A DNA stretch of 64,000 bases from an uncultured Lachnospiraceae bacterium (GTDB lineage Bacteria > Bacillota > Clostridia > Lachnospirales > Lachnospiraceae). Every line of letters begins with the position of its first letter. The stretch's first letter is position 1. The stretch covers positions 124,001-188,000 of the forward strand of contig CACYKH010000002.1 of the NCBI GenBank assembly GCA_902774915.1. The letters run 5' to 3'. Below are positions 54,016 through 62,524 of the stretch, in pieces. The translations under genes and the position numbers were made by a program. Under the pieces are notes generated by a model. That model saw nothing but the letters and a program-made list of their open reading frames with translations. It had not been told where the DNA came from and searched no databases.

Positions 54016-54699
54016 TTATTTTTCCAATCGATATCCAAGGCCGCGCAAGGTCTTAATGTATTCCGATGGATCGTCAGAGAGTTTTGAGCGGAGCTTACTG
54101 ATGCAGACCATAATGTTATTATCTGCAATAAAGTAGTCCTCACCCCAGCCATTTTCATAAATCTGCTGCTTGGTAAAAACTTTTCCCGGATGGGTCATAA
54201 AAAGCTCCATAATCTTATATTCAACGGAGGTAAGTTCAATTGGAACGCCATTCTTTTTAAGTGTGCAGGATTCCTGGTCAAGCTCCAGGTCACGAACCTT
54301 AAGACTCTCAAGCTTTACTTCGCTTGAGCCAAGAGAATAGAATCTTCTGATATTAGAATTGATACGGGCCACAGCCTCCAATGCATTAAACGGCTTAGCT
54401 ATATAGTCATCCGCTCCAAGGTTAAGACCCAGAATCTTCTCGGAGTCTGCATCCTTTGCTGAAAGAATAATAACAGGAACATTGTTGTCTTCTCTAATCT
54501 TTCGAAGCACCTGGTATCCATCCATCCCTGGCATCATGATATCCAGCACGCAAAGATCTGGCTTTTCGCTGGTAACCATTTCCAGCGCCTTAATGCCATC
54601 CTCTGCTTCAACAACACTGTAGCCATCATTCTCCAGATATAATTTCAGAAGACTTCTGATTTCCGCCTCGTCATCTGCAATAAGAATCTTGTATCCCAT
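54016..54699 (-). CDS. OmpR/VanR-type response regulator
   Basis: The start is the ATG after GTGGAGGTTGGAA (227 aa), not the one eight codons upstream. A receiver (phospho-acceptor in LCVLDIMMPGMDGY, KPF loop at about 102) is joined to a winged helix (about 130-227; LTSVEYKIMELFMTHPGKVFTKQQIYENGWGE). It pairs with the kinase downstream. CTTAAC direct repeats 11 bp apart before the DUF975 gene (55835-55851) are a plausible target, since OmpR-type regulators bind such repeats. Confidence 0.95.
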   Translation of the reverse strand: MGYKILIADDEAEIRSLLKLYLENDGYSVVEAEDGIKALEMVTSEKPDLCVLDIMMPGMDGYQVLRKIREDNNVPVIILSAKDADSEKILGLNLGADDYIAKPFNALEAVARINSNIRRFYSLGSSEVKLESLKVRDLELDQESCTLKKNGVPIELTSVEYKIMELFMTHPGKVFTKQQIYENGWGEDYFIADNNIMVCISKLRSKLSDDPSEYIKTLRGLGYRLEK

Positions 54700-54792
54700 T
54701 TCCAACCTCCACTCTGGTTTCACTAATTAATCAACCCACGAAAGATGGCCGAAGCCGAAGCTCCTGCCATCTCCGCGGTTTTTATACACTAC

Positions 54793-54822
54793 ATTTTACA
54801 CTCATTTGAGTAATCTAGGCAA
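54793..54822 (-). promoter_or_regulatory. Promoter of the VanRS-like operon
   Basis: A -35 TTGCCT (54817-54822), 18-bp spacer and -10 TAAAAT (54793-54798). The spacer holds a short palindrome (ACTCAAATGAGT). A 7-bp hairpin (arms 54743-54749 and 54766-54772) lies in the leader. Confidence 0.6.
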
Positions 54823-54848
54823 TTTTATTTTAGAATGCATTTTCCTTT

Positions 54849-55700
54849 TTATGCTTCCTCTGTACCATACTTGAGTGCTTCGTAAAGAGCTGCATTTGTT
54901 GAATACTGATATGGATCTACATAGAAGATTGAAAGGATTCCGCATGTAAGAACTGAAAGTAACTGCCATCCGATGAATGAGAAGTCAAGGACAAATGCCT
55001 TCCACTTATTTCCACTCATAAGTCTCTTAGACTCTGCAAATACTTCTTCTGTTGGCATCTCAGGATTATCTGCAAGAATGTAAGGAATCATGCGATACTC
55101 ATAAGACTTGATGATACCAGGAATAACGAAGAGCAGTGACCATAAAACTATGTAAAGATCTCTTAAGAACATTGTCTTAGCTATGTTTTTGTAGCTATGA
55201 TCGAATGCAAAAACTACATTTGAGAACTTTGCATCTTCGTCAAGATTCTTGAAGAAGTATCTCTGACAACCCAGCTCAAGTGGGTTAAAGATAAATGCGT
55301 CCAGTGCAAGGGCAAATGCTACAATTGCGAGTACTATAATTGTTACGATTGCCATGATACTGATAATTGCGCCTGCTGGCATATCTTTTGAATCAATATT
55401 TATCTCTGTTGTATCTGATGCTGCGGCATCTTCTTCATTTGCATCTTCTGTTTCGTTTGCATCTTCCGTGTCATCAGCTTCACCGATCAAAACGCCATCA
55501 TCGCCTTCAGATGTATCTTCTACTTCTACTTGGTGACCTGGGATCGAATTAGTTAATTGGCCAAACGTTCCGCTGGCTCCATTTGATCCGGCTGAGCCTC
55601 CGATAATGAATGAAAGGATAAGTGCTATCAGCACGCTCTTCCAATAATTCCTCTTGAAAGCTTTCTTACCTCTTGTTTTAACTTGTTTCCTTGTCCACAT
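54849..55700 (-). CDS. DUF975 membrane protein
   Basis: The start is the ATG 7 bases after AAGGAGG (283 aa). DUF975 hallmarks are present: an N-terminal basic helix with KAFKRNYWKSVLIALI, GCQRYFFKNL, the long membrane region RDLYIVLWSLLFVIPGIIKSYEYRMIPYILADNP, and SKRLMSGNKWKAFVLDFSFIGWQLL. An Asp/Glu-rich insert (about 55-105) sits in the first extracellular loop. DUF975 proteins are common in Firmicutes and have no established function. It lies next to a two-component system that may control it. Confidence 0.92.
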   Translation of the reverse strand: MWTRKQVKTRGKKAFKRNYWKSVLIALILSFIIGGSAGSNGASGTFGQLTNSIPGHQVEVEDTSEGDDGVLIGEADDTEDANETEDANEEDAAASDTTEINIDSKDMPAGAIISIMAIVTIIVLAIVAFALALDAFIFNPLELGCQRYFFKNLDEDAKFSNVVFAFDHSYKNIAKTMFLRDLYIVLWSLLFVIPGIIKSYEYRMIPYILADNPEMPTEEVFAESKRLMSGNKWKAFVLDFSFIGWQLLSVLTCGILSIFYVDPYQYSTNAALYEALKYGTEEA

Positions 55701-55834
55701 AATCATACCTCCTTGCTATGTGTGAGCCAGATCAACTTTTAACCTTCACTATATCCCTAACCAAGTTGTACTGGCTTATCTCTTTGTTATGTACACATCA
55801 TAGCAGTACAATCTTTCCAAAAAAATCGCTGAAC

Positions 55835-55851
55835 CTTAACGGTATCTTAAC
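55835..55851. promoter_or_regulatory. CTTAAC direct repeat upstream of the DUF975 gene
   Basis: CTTAAC occurs at 55835-55840 and again at 55846-55851, exactly 11 bp apart, which is the pattern of PhoP/OmpR-type boxes. It is about 135 bp before the DUF975 start. The neighbouring VanR-like regulator is the obvious candidate; binding is inferred. Confidence 0.5.
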
Positions 55852-55883
55852 AGTAAATATTTTAACCTTTCCACTAAATATAA

Positions 55884-55908
55884 GAACCGGACCATCTTGG
55901 TCCGGTTC
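55884..55908 (-). terminator. Terminator of the wall-binding protein gene
   Basis: A perfect 10-bp stem (GAACCGGACC and its complement) with a 5-base loop, followed on minus by TTATATTT. It is 34 bp past the stop codon of the 399-aa gene. Confidence 0.75.
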
Positions 55909-55942
55909 CATAGTTTGAACTATATATATAATAAATGCAATC

Positions 55943-57142
55943 TTACTTCTCAATCCACCAGCCGTCAGCGTCGAACTCATACCAAGTTCCACCGATCTTG
56001 TACCACTTGCCTTTAGCATACCAACCGGTTGAATCTTTGAACCACCACTTGGTTCCTACAAGTCTCCAAACTCCAGGTTCAGAACCATCCCATGCTCCGT
56101 CTTCACCAACCCACCAGTAACCTTCTGAGTAAGCTGCCCAATTGCCTGCATATTCGTTTGAAGCCATGTAACCTATATCGTCAAAGTAATACCAATCGCC
56201 ATCGATCTTCTGCCAACGAGATACTGGGAACCAACCATTCTCATCCTCGTACCACCAGCCGATAGAATTTTTCTTCCAACTACCCTTGTACTTGTAAGAT
56301 GTCTTTCCATCAGCATCGTACCACTGACCATTAACCCACTCATTCTTATATGACTTCTTTGAGCTATTGTCCTCCTTAGTTGGAGTTATATCTTCAGTTG
56401 CTTCTTCAGGAGCAGTTTCTTCCTTTTTCTCTGTCGATTTTATAACTATTTCTTTTGGTATATTTCCATCTGCATCCACGATTGCTCTACAGCTAACACC
56501 TCGTCGCGTAGTTCCACTAATTTTTGCTCCTTCAGGTTTAATAATTTCACATTCAGACAGTGTCAACTCACCCATATCACAACATATATTAGAGTTCGAA
56601 ACATCATTAATTTTTGTTGTTATATTGGACTTAATTATCTTTAAAGAACCTCTTGCAATAATTCCAACACTAATATCCGAAGCGATATTTATTGTGGAAT
56701 TATTAATCGAGATACTTCCACCTTCATTATGTATTCCGTATGGTCCTTTAGAATCAATATTTGCTCCGTCAATCATTAAGGTTCCACCTTCAAGCCAAAT
56801 TGAAGGAGCACCATATCCTTCATTAAAATTTCCAGAAAGACTAAGTAGTTTACTGCCAGAGATAGTAAGTTTACCTGAAGTACGTTTAACTATCGCATCC
56901 AAAGATAAGTCTTCATCCATATTAAGTATAAAATCATAATTATTCGATATAGTAAGGATATTATTATTTATAGACCAGCCGTCTCCAGACTTGGTCCCAG
57001 CATTTATATTTTTTGCGCTGATAGTAATAGATCCCTCAGCAGCTTCAACTTCTGTAGCCCCTATACCTGGAATAAATCCACCGATTAAAACAATCGAAAG
57101 AATTATAGCCAAGATGCCTTTAAATTTCTTTGTTTGCCTCAT
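55943..57142 (-). CDS. Exported surface protein with Trp-rich cell-wall-binding repeats
   Basis: The 399 residues have a signal peptide (about 1-34, ending EVEAAE), a beta-helix-like region (about 40-215) of short Ile/Asn/Gly strands (SISINNSTINIAS, GSLKIIKSNITT), a Glu/Thr/Lys linker (about 230-265), and six or so Trp/Tyr/Gly-rich repeats (about 268-399; WQKIDGDWYYFDDIG, GKWYKIGGTWYEFDADGWW) of the choline-binding/glucan-binding type. The repeats should hold it on the wall. The ribosome site is AAGGAGG. It has no class A or B promoter. Its ligand is unknown. Confidence 0.9.
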   Translation of the reverse strand: MRQTKKFKGILAIILSIVLIGGFIPGIGATEVEAAEGSITISAKNINAGTKSGDGWSINNNILTISNNYDFILNMDEDLSLDAIVKRTSGKLTISGSKLLSLSGNFNEGYGAPSIWLEGGTLMIDGANIDSKGPYGIHNEGGSISINNSTINIASDISVGIIARGSLKIIKSNITTKINDVSNSNICCDMGELTLSECEIIKPEGAKISGTTRRGVSCRAIVDADGNIPKEIVIKSTEKKEETAPEEATEDITPTKEDNSSKKSYKNEWVNGQWYDADGKTSYKYKGSWKKNSIGWWYEDENGWFPVSRWQKIDGDWYYFDDIGYMASNEYAGNWAAYSEGYWWVGEDGAWDGSEPGVWRLVGTKWWFKDSTGWYAKGKWYKIGGTWYEFDADGWWIEK

Positions 57143-57275
57143 TTCAATACCTCCTTAATATAAATGTATTATTAGTTTATCACACGTTAACTCCCCCCGT
57201 CTAGATTACATAACATCCTTTTTCCCTACATTCTTGGGCATTTTTCACTAGTCAACAAAAAAGCAGTGTTGTAAA

Positions 57276-57308
57276 ACAAAATTAAAAAGGCGCGGTTTTA
57301 ACCGCGCC
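57276..57308 (-). terminator. Terminator of the iorAB operon
   Basis: A GC-rich 9-bp stem (GGCGCGGTT and its complement, 57289-57308) followed on minus by TTTTTAATTTTG. It lies 19 bp beyond the iorB stop codon. Confidence 0.92.
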
Positions 57309-57327
57309 CTGCATACTAAATCTTATT

Positions 57328-57912
57328 TTATTCTACTGATCCGTATCCAGCTTCAAAGCCAGCCAGGTTGATATCAACTGTCTTTGGTGGAACCTTAGAC
57401 TTGATAACATCTATCCACTGCTCTTTGCTGTAGTTCATATGGCGTGCTGCCATACCAAGAACGATTGTATTGAAGACTCTTGTGTTACCCAGCTCCTCAG
57501 CCTTAGCCATTGCATCGATTGAGAACACTCTATACTTCTCACGAAGTCCTTCAAGGATATTCTCCGGATACTCAGCCGCACCTGTGATAACAGGCATAGG
57601 GTCGATTCTCTGATCATTAACGATAAGAGCCCCATCCTTCTTAAGGAAGTGTGCGTATCTAAGAGCCTCAAGTCTCTCAAATGCAATCAGAACGTCTGCA
57701 CATCCTTCTTCAACTATAGGCTCAGTAACAACCTCACCCTCAGTTGCATATCTAACGTAAGTTACAACGGAACCACCACGCTGAGCCATTCCGTGTACCT
57801 CAGAAAGTTTTACATCATATCCTGCGCTCTCTGCAAGACCACCAAGTATACGGCTTGTGAGCAGTGTACCCTGTCCACCTACACCGACAATCATAATATT
57901 TGTAACTGACAT
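57328..57912 (-). CDS. iorB: Indolepyruvate:ferredoxin oxidoreductase, beta subunit
   Basis: The 194-residue subunit has the IorB/KorC-type gamma domain: GVGGQGTLLTSRILGGLAES at about 10-29, then SEVHGMAQRGGSVVTYVRY. With IorA it converts arylpyruvates (from Trp, Phe, Tyr transamination) to aryl-acetyl-CoA and reduces ferredoxin in the cytoplasm. It follows iorA by 31 bp with its own AGGAGTG site and is closed by a strong terminator. Length is normal for the family. Confidence 0.95.
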   Translation of the reverse strand: MSVTNIMIVGVGGQGTLLTSRILGGLAESAGYDVKLSEVHGMAQRGGSVVTYVRYATEGEVVTEPIVEEGCADVLIAFERLEALRYAHFLKKDGALIVNDQRIDPMPVITGAAEYPENILEGLREKYRVFSIDAMAKAEELGNTRVFNTIVLGMAARHMNYSKEQWIDVIKSKVPPKTVDINLAGFEAGYGSVE

Positions 57913-57943
57913 AATTCACTCCTATTTCCTTCTATATAATATG

Positions 57944-59686
57944 TTATCTGAGCTGAATAGCATCGAATGGGCAAAGCTGCTGGCAAAGTCCGCAACCATT
58001 ACACATTGTTTCATCTATTACAGAGAAACCTGTTTCCTTATCCTTCTTGATAGCTGGACATCCAGGAACAAGGCACTGTCCGCACTTCATACATTTCTCT
58101 GTATCAACGAAGCACTTACCCTTTGGCTGATAACTCTTAAGAAGAGCACAAGGTGACTGTGAAATAATAACTGAAAGCTCATCTCTTGCAACTTCTTCCT
58201 TAATTGTTTCTTCAAGTTTCTTTAGGTCGAATGCATCTACAACCTTAACATTCTTAATGCCCATACCTTCGCAAAGCTTTACAAGGTCGATAGCGAGAGT
58301 TTCCTCTCCGTTAAGCATCTTACCTGTTGCTGGGTGATTCTGATGACCAGTCATACCTGTTGTTGAGTTATCAAGAATGATAACTGTTCCAGTTGCCTGG
58401 TTGTAAACCATGTTCATAAGTGAATTAACACCTGTATGAAGGAAGGTTGAATCTCCGATAACTGCAACCCAGTTCTTAACCCAATCCTTGCCTTTACCCT
58501 TCTCCATACCATGAAGCATAGAGATGGAACCGCCCATGCAAAGTGTTGTATCTACAACTGAAAGTGGTGCAGCCACACCAAGTGTGTAGCATCCGATATC
58601 ACCACTTGCGTGAATCTTAAGCTTCTTCAGAACACTGTATGTTGCTCTATGAGGACATCCAGGACAAAGAATTGGTGGACGTACAGGAACATTTGCTGGA
58701 TCAGCAAGGTCAAGGTCCTGACCAAGAATCTTCTCACGAAGCATGTTAGCACTGTACTCGCCATCAAGTGGGAATACATCCTTACCCTTGCAGGCAATTC
58801 CCCAGGCACGAACCTGCTCTTCGACAACTGGCTCAAGTTCCTCAATAATGTAGAGTTCATCTACCTTAGATGCAAACTCCTCGATAAGCTTCTTAGGAAG
58901 TGGTGAAACCATACCAAGCTTCAGAACGCTTGCTTCTGGGAAAACTTCCTTTACATATTGATATGGGATACCGCTGGTGATGAAACCAATCTTTGTATCG
59001 CCGTAAGTAACCTTATTAATATCTGCAAACTTCTCAGTTGCGCCATCTTCAGCGAGCTTTGCATCTCTCTCGATAACGAACTTATGACGCTTCATAGCAT
59101 TTGCAGGAACCATTACGTTCTTTGCAGGGTCTCTCTGATACTCCTTATCAGCAACCTCTACTCTGTCTTCTAAGTTTACAACACCCTGTGAATGTGCAAT
59201 ACGTGTTGTAGTTCTAAGAATAACTGGAGTATCATACTCCTCTGAAATTTCAAATGCCTTCTTAGTGAATACTCTTGCTTCCTCAGAATCTGATGGCTCA
59301 AGTACTGGAACGTGTGAAGAAATTGCAATTCTTCTTGTGTCCTGCTCATTCTGTGAGCTGTAAAGACCTGGATCATCAGCAACAAGGTAAACAAGTCCAC
59401 CCTTGGCTCCGATATAAGATGCTGTGTACAGTGGGTCAGATGCAACGTTAAGACCAACGCACTTCATAGCACACATTGCTCTAACGCCTGCAATAGAGGC
59501 ACCCATGGCAACCTCAGCAGCAACCTTCTCATTAGGTGCCCACTCAGCATATACTCCTTCATATTTAACAAGATTTTCGCTCATCTCAGTACTTGGGGTT
59601 CCTGGATAAGCAGATGAAACCTTAACACCAGCTTCCCAAGCGCCGCGTGCTATAGCTTCATTTCCTAGCATGATCTTCTTTTCCAA
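57944..59686 (-). CDS. iorA: Indolepyruvate:ferredoxin oxidoreductase, alpha subunit
   Basis: Starts at a TTG (580 aa) preceded by AAGGAG; the first in-frame ATG, five codons later, is too far from it. Order: a pyrimidine-binding domain (SSAYPGTPSTEMSENL, about 23-38), a transketolase-C-like domain, a thiamine-diphosphate domain (CPGCPHRATY; GDIGCYTLG; GDSTFLHTGVNSLMN; DNSTTGMTGHQ), and a C-terminal pair of [4Fe-4S] clusters (CMKCGQCLVPGCP and CNGCGLCQQLCP). It is the catalytic subunit of fermentative aromatic amino acid breakdown, typical of anaerobes. It is transcribed with iorB from the promoter at 59756. Confidence 0.97.
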   Translation of the reverse strand: MEKKIMLGNEAIARGAWEAGVKVSSAYPGTPSTEMSENLVKYEGVYAEWAPNEKVAAEVAMGASIAGVRAMCAMKCVGLNVASDPLYTASYIGAKGGLVYLVADDPGLYSSQNEQDTRRIAISSHVPVLEPSDSEEARVFTKKAFEISEEYDTPVILRTTTRIAHSQGVVNLEDRVEVADKEYQRDPAKNVMVPANAMKRHKFVIERDAKLAEDGATEKFADINKVTYGDTKIGFITSGIPYQYVKEVFPEASVLKLGMVSPLPKKLIEEFASKVDELYIIEELEPVVEEQVRAWGIACKGKDVFPLDGEYSANMLREKILGQDLDLADPANVPVRPPILCPGCPHRATYSVLKKLKIHASGDIGCYTLGVAAPLSVVDTTLCMGGSISMLHGMEKGKGKDWVKNWVAVIGDSTFLHTGVNSLMNMVYNQATGTVIILDNSTTGMTGHQNHPATGKMLNGEETLAIDLVKLCEGMGIKNVKVVDAFDLKKLEETIKEEVARDELSVIISQSPCALLKSYQPKGKCFVDTEKCMKCGQCLVPGCPAIKKDKETGFSVIDETMCNGCGLCQQLCPFDAIQLR

Positions 59687-59755
59687 AACACTAAACTCCT
59701 TCTTGTTTCAAAATTTATTTAATAAAAATCTATTACAAAAACAATAATCTTCAAT

Positions 59756-59784
59756 ATTATAGAGCATTCGAAGTCAATTTACAA
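59756..59784 (-). promoter_or_regulatory. iorAB promoter
   Basis: A -35 TTGTAA (59779-59784), 17-bp spacer and consensus -10 TATAAT (59756-59761) on minus, about 70 bp before the iorA start codon. Confidence 0.7.
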
Positions 59785-59953
59785 CTAAAATACTTGGCTT
59801 TTTTGTTGCTCTTTTGATACCCGATTTATCATATAGAAATGTGAATATATCAAAAATCTCCCACTAGGCAATATGCACAAAAAAGATTGTTCATATTGCT
59901 ATGCGTTTTTATTTATATTTTTATTGCAATTTATATAGAAGCAATCTATAATA

Positions 59954-60012
59954 TGAACGAATTGTGAACAGAATATGAACCGATTTTAAACCGGATGTAA
60001 AATTTTTATAAA
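59954..60012 (+). promoter_or_regulatory. Array of 11-bp TGAAC repeats at the prepilin promoter
   Basis: TGAAC begins at 59954, 59965 and 59976 and TAAAC at 59987, each exactly 11 bp after the last. TAAAAT (59998-60003) stands in the next register and TATAAA at 60007-60012; either could be the -10. One-turn spacing suggests several regulator protomers on one DNA face. The OmpR-type regulator encoded convergently at 60841 is a candidate. Confidence 0.75.
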
Positions 60013-60063
60013 TTGAATGTGTTGTTTTTGTGTTTTTGGTCTTTTTATTGGGAGGGAGAGAAA

Positions 60064-60750
60064 ATGGTCAAAAATAAGAGGAAGCGAAGCAACAAGGGTT
60101 TCTCACTAGTTGAGCTAGTGATTATTATTGCTATTATTGCGACACTTGCTGCAGCTATAGGTATTGCTGTTCTTAGGTATATCGAAAAAGGTAGACAGGC
60201 AAAGGATCTTTATCATGCAAGTATGATAAAGGATGCCATTCAGGCATATGCTTTTCCAGATGGTTTTCAAGGAAGAAACGTTGAATACGAAGATCCTGTT
60301 ACCCACGTAAAAGAAAACTATAAAAGAGGATGGATATATGTAGATAAGGAAGAGATAAGATGTTCTGATCAGAGCACCGCTCTTGCCCTTATCGAATCCG
60401 GATTAGTTAGTGTAAGCGATGATACATATCAAAAGCTGAGAGAAAATGAAGAAGAGTCAACAAGATGGTTCCCATCAGGTCCTGACGGAGATTATGTTTG
60501 CAAGACAGATATCGATGAATATGTTTTCCAGAACAGTCTTGTTGTTATGGCAAGAAACACTTGGAATACATATCAGCTGGATGTATATATCGATGACGGC
60601 GGAGAGATTTCACTCGGAGCAAGTGCTTCTAATACTCAGAGATCCGGCGGACATGAGAAGGATGAAAAGACAGCTTCTACTTTTGCAAAGAAGCTTGGTT
60701 TCTCAAATGCTAAGATTACACCTATCGGTGAACAACATAGTGGAAGATAA
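60064..60750 (+). CDS. Type IV prepilin-like protein
   Basis: The start is the ATG after GGGAGGGAGAGAAA (228 aa); the frame beginning at 60013 is rejected. A short basic leader (KNKRKRSNK) ends at the prepilin peptidase site GFSLVELVIIIAIIATLAA, with Glu at position +5 as in class III signals, followed by the helix and a globular C-terminal part. It looks like a major or pseudo-pilin. No prepilin peptidase, PilB ATPase or PilC gene is in the window, so it must rely on a system elsewhere. It is one of two plus-strand genes, has its own promoter array and terminator, and faces an OmpR-type regulator gene. Confidence 0.92.
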   Translation: MVKNKRKRSNKGFSLVELVIIIAIIATLAAAIGIAVLRYIEKGRQAKDLYHASMIKDAIQAYAFPDGFQGRNVEYEDPVTHVKENYKRGWIYVDKEEIRCSDQSTALALIESGLVSVSDDTYQKLRENEEESTRWFPSGPDGDYVCKTDIDEYVFQNSLVVMARNTWNTYQLDVYIDDGGEISLGASASNTQRSGGHEKDEKTASTFAKKLGFSNAKITPIGEQHSGR

Positions 60751-60760
60751 TTTAGAATAT

Positions 60761-60793
60761 AAAAAACTACCTCGGCAAGAGGTAGTTTTTTTT
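60761..60793 (+). terminator. Terminator of the prepilin gene
   Basis: Arms AAAACTACCTC and GAGGTAGTTTT around a 5-base loop, with eight T at the end, 10 bp after the stop codon. Confidence 0.92.
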
Positions 60794-60840
60794 GTAGCTT
60801 ATAAGTTTTAATTAAAACTCCAAACACATTTTCTCGACTT

Positions 60841-61530
60841 CTAGTCTTGGAAGAAGTAGCCTACGCCCCACTTAGTGTGGATGAATTCTGGATCAGCAGG
60901 TGTAGATTCAATCTTCTCACGAAGACGACGAACGTGCACATCAACTGTACGTGCATCACCTGGATATGTAGCTCCCCAAATCTCATTAAGAAGCTCATCT
61001 CTTGAATAAACCTTATTAGGATTCGATACAAGAAGAAGTACCAAATCGTACTCTTTCGCTGTAAGGCTTACCTCATGACCCTTGATAAAGACTCTTCTTG
61101 AATCTGTTTCAATCTTAAGTCCCTTCTTCTCGATTACATTTGACGATGTAATACTCAGGTCATCTCCCTTGTTATTACGACGAAGGATTGCCTTAATTCT
61201 CGCCTTAACCTCAAGAATATTAAAAGGCTTTGTTATATAGTCATCAGCTCCGTACTCAAGACCCATGATCTTATCCATATCATCGCCCTTTGCAGTAAGC
61301 ATGATGATTGGAACCTCAGAGAATTCTCTGATCATCTGACAAACCTCAAGGCCTGAGAATTTTGGAAGCATGATATCAAGCAAAATGATATCGTAACTGT
61401 TTGCTCTCGCCTTATTCACAGCTTCCTCGCCGTCGAAGGCTGTATCAACCTCCATGTCGTCCTGCTCCAATGAGAACTTTAACCCCTTTACAATTAACTT
61501 CTCGTCATCTACTACTAATACCTTCTTCAT
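60841..61530 (-). CDS. OmpR-family response regulator without an adjacent kinase
   Basis: The 229 residues contain a receiver (VVDDEK; phospho-acceptor in IILLDIMLPKFSGL; KPF at about 101) and a winged helix (about 135-229; LTAKEYDLVLLLVSNPNKVYSRDELLNEIWG; VDVHVRRLREKI), in the PhoP/WalR style. No histidine kinase gene is adjacent in the window: comEA is upstream (28 bp) and the prepilin gene is convergent. It may control the TGAAC array of the prepilin and perhaps comEA; this is inferred from position. Confidence 0.95.
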   Translation of the reverse strand: MKKVLVVDDEKLIVKGLKFSLEQDDMEVDTAFDGEEAVNKARANSYDIILLDIMLPKFSGLEVCQMIREFSEVPIIMLTAKGDDMDKIMGLEYGADDYITKPFNILEVKARIKAILRRNNKGDDLSITSSNVIEKKGLKIETDSRRVFIKGHEVSLTAKEYDLVLLLVSNPNKVYSRDELLNEIWGATYPGDARTVDVHVRRLREKIESTPADPEFIHTKWGVGYFFQD

Positions 61531-61558
61531 ACTTTCTCCTTATAATAAGTTATAAGAT

Positions 61559-62386
61559 TTAATTGACCGTTATATGAGGGCTCAGCTTTTCAAAAGTGCT
61601 GTCCCCGATTCCACTTATATTTTTTAAATCTTCAGTGCTGCTAAATGCACCATGCTCTTCGCGGTATGCAATGATATCTGCAGCCTTTTTCTCTCCAATA
61701 CCAGGCAGAGTCTGAAGTGTCTCAGAATCTGCTGTATTTATATTTACCAGTGATCCGTTTGTGCCGTCTGCAGAGTTACCAGATGAACCGTTTGTTCCGT
61801 CTGCAGAGCCACCAGATGAACCGCCCTGTCCAGATGAATCACCAGAACCACTAGATGAACCATCTCCCTCAAGAATCCCCAGACTCTCAAGCTCCTGTTT
61901 ATCCGGTATGTAAACCCGCTCACCATCCTCAAGGGTTCGCGCCAGATTAACATATCCATGCAGGGCCTCTTCCGAATAGCCACCCGCCTTATCGAGTACA
62001 TCGCTCACTCTAGAACCTGCAGGAACCTCGTAAACTCCTTCGTTTACAACCGCTCCACATATGTACACACAGATAGTAGAATTCTTTTCGGTCTTTTCCT
62101 GCCCTTCATCGTTGCCTTTATCTTCGGGATGATTTTCCTCGGAATCGTCATCGCCCTCGGAATTATCTCCTTCAGATTTTTTTACATTTCCCTTGGAACC
62201 GTCATCCTTCTCAGAATCTTGTCCCTCAGAACTCTTCACCAGCTCTTCTTCGCTGGTTTCTTTATCTTTCATTGTTGTTACATTGATTCCAGATTCACCA
62301 CAACCTGAAATCCTAAGCAACACCGACGCCACAAGTATTATAATGGCAGCCGCTCCAATAAATAATCTGAATCTCTTTATTCGCAT
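61559..62386 (-). CDS. comEA: ComEA-like DNA-binding competence protein
   Basis: I prefer the ATG at 62386 (275 aa); a GTG two codons upstream is possible. Order: membrane helix (about 7-25), a long Ser/Glu/Asp/Lys-rich linker (about 35-95), an SLBB-type domain (about 100-165; VYICGAVVNEGVYEVPAGSR), a Gly/Ser-rich repeat with two TNGSSGN-like copies (about 170-205), and a C-terminal helix-hairpin-helix pair (about 208-275; NINTADSETLQTLPGIGEKKAADIIAYREEHGAF). ComEA binds incoming double-stranded DNA outside the membrane for uptake through ComEC. comEC is not in this window. The acidic linker is longer than in Bacillus ComEA. Confidence 0.93.
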   Translation of the reverse strand: MRIKRFRLFIGAAAIIILVASVLLRISGCGESGINVTTMKDKETSEEELVKSSEGQDSEKDDGSKGNVKKSEGDNSEGDDDSEENHPEDKGNDEGQEKTEKNSTICVYICGAVVNEGVYEVPAGSRVSDVLDKAGGYSEEALHGYVNLARTLEDGERVYIPDKQELESLGILEGDGSSSGSGDSSGQGGSSGGSADGTNGSSGNSADGTNGSLVNINTADSETLQTLPGIGEKKAADIIAYREEHGAFSSTEDLKNISGIGDSTFEKLSPHITVN

Positions 62387-62524
62387 TGACACCAGTCCTT
62401 TCTAAAGTCTCAGACCGGCGTAATATTTTTTGACAAACTACTTGGTTTTATATTCTAACAACTCATTAATTATACCATAAATCGATACTCTTTAAAAGTT
62501 GTCAGCTAGTTCTACCTGCTTGAA

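Larger units (their letters stand above)
59687..60063. other. Divergent intergenic region between iorA and the prepilin gene
   Basis: This 377-bp AT-rich stretch holds the iorA promoter on minus (59756-59784), one isolated TGTTGCTCTTT unit on plus (near 59809) without a partner or -10, and the TGAAC repeat array of the prepilin gene (59954 onwards). I see no ORF or RNA gene in it. Confidence 0.7.

Noticed and set aside
59805-59825. TGTTGCTCTTT on plus, upstream of the prepilin gene
   Set aside because: A single unit with no tandem partner of the same core and no -10 at 6 bp; it is about 250 bp from the gene, so I do not count it as a class A site.
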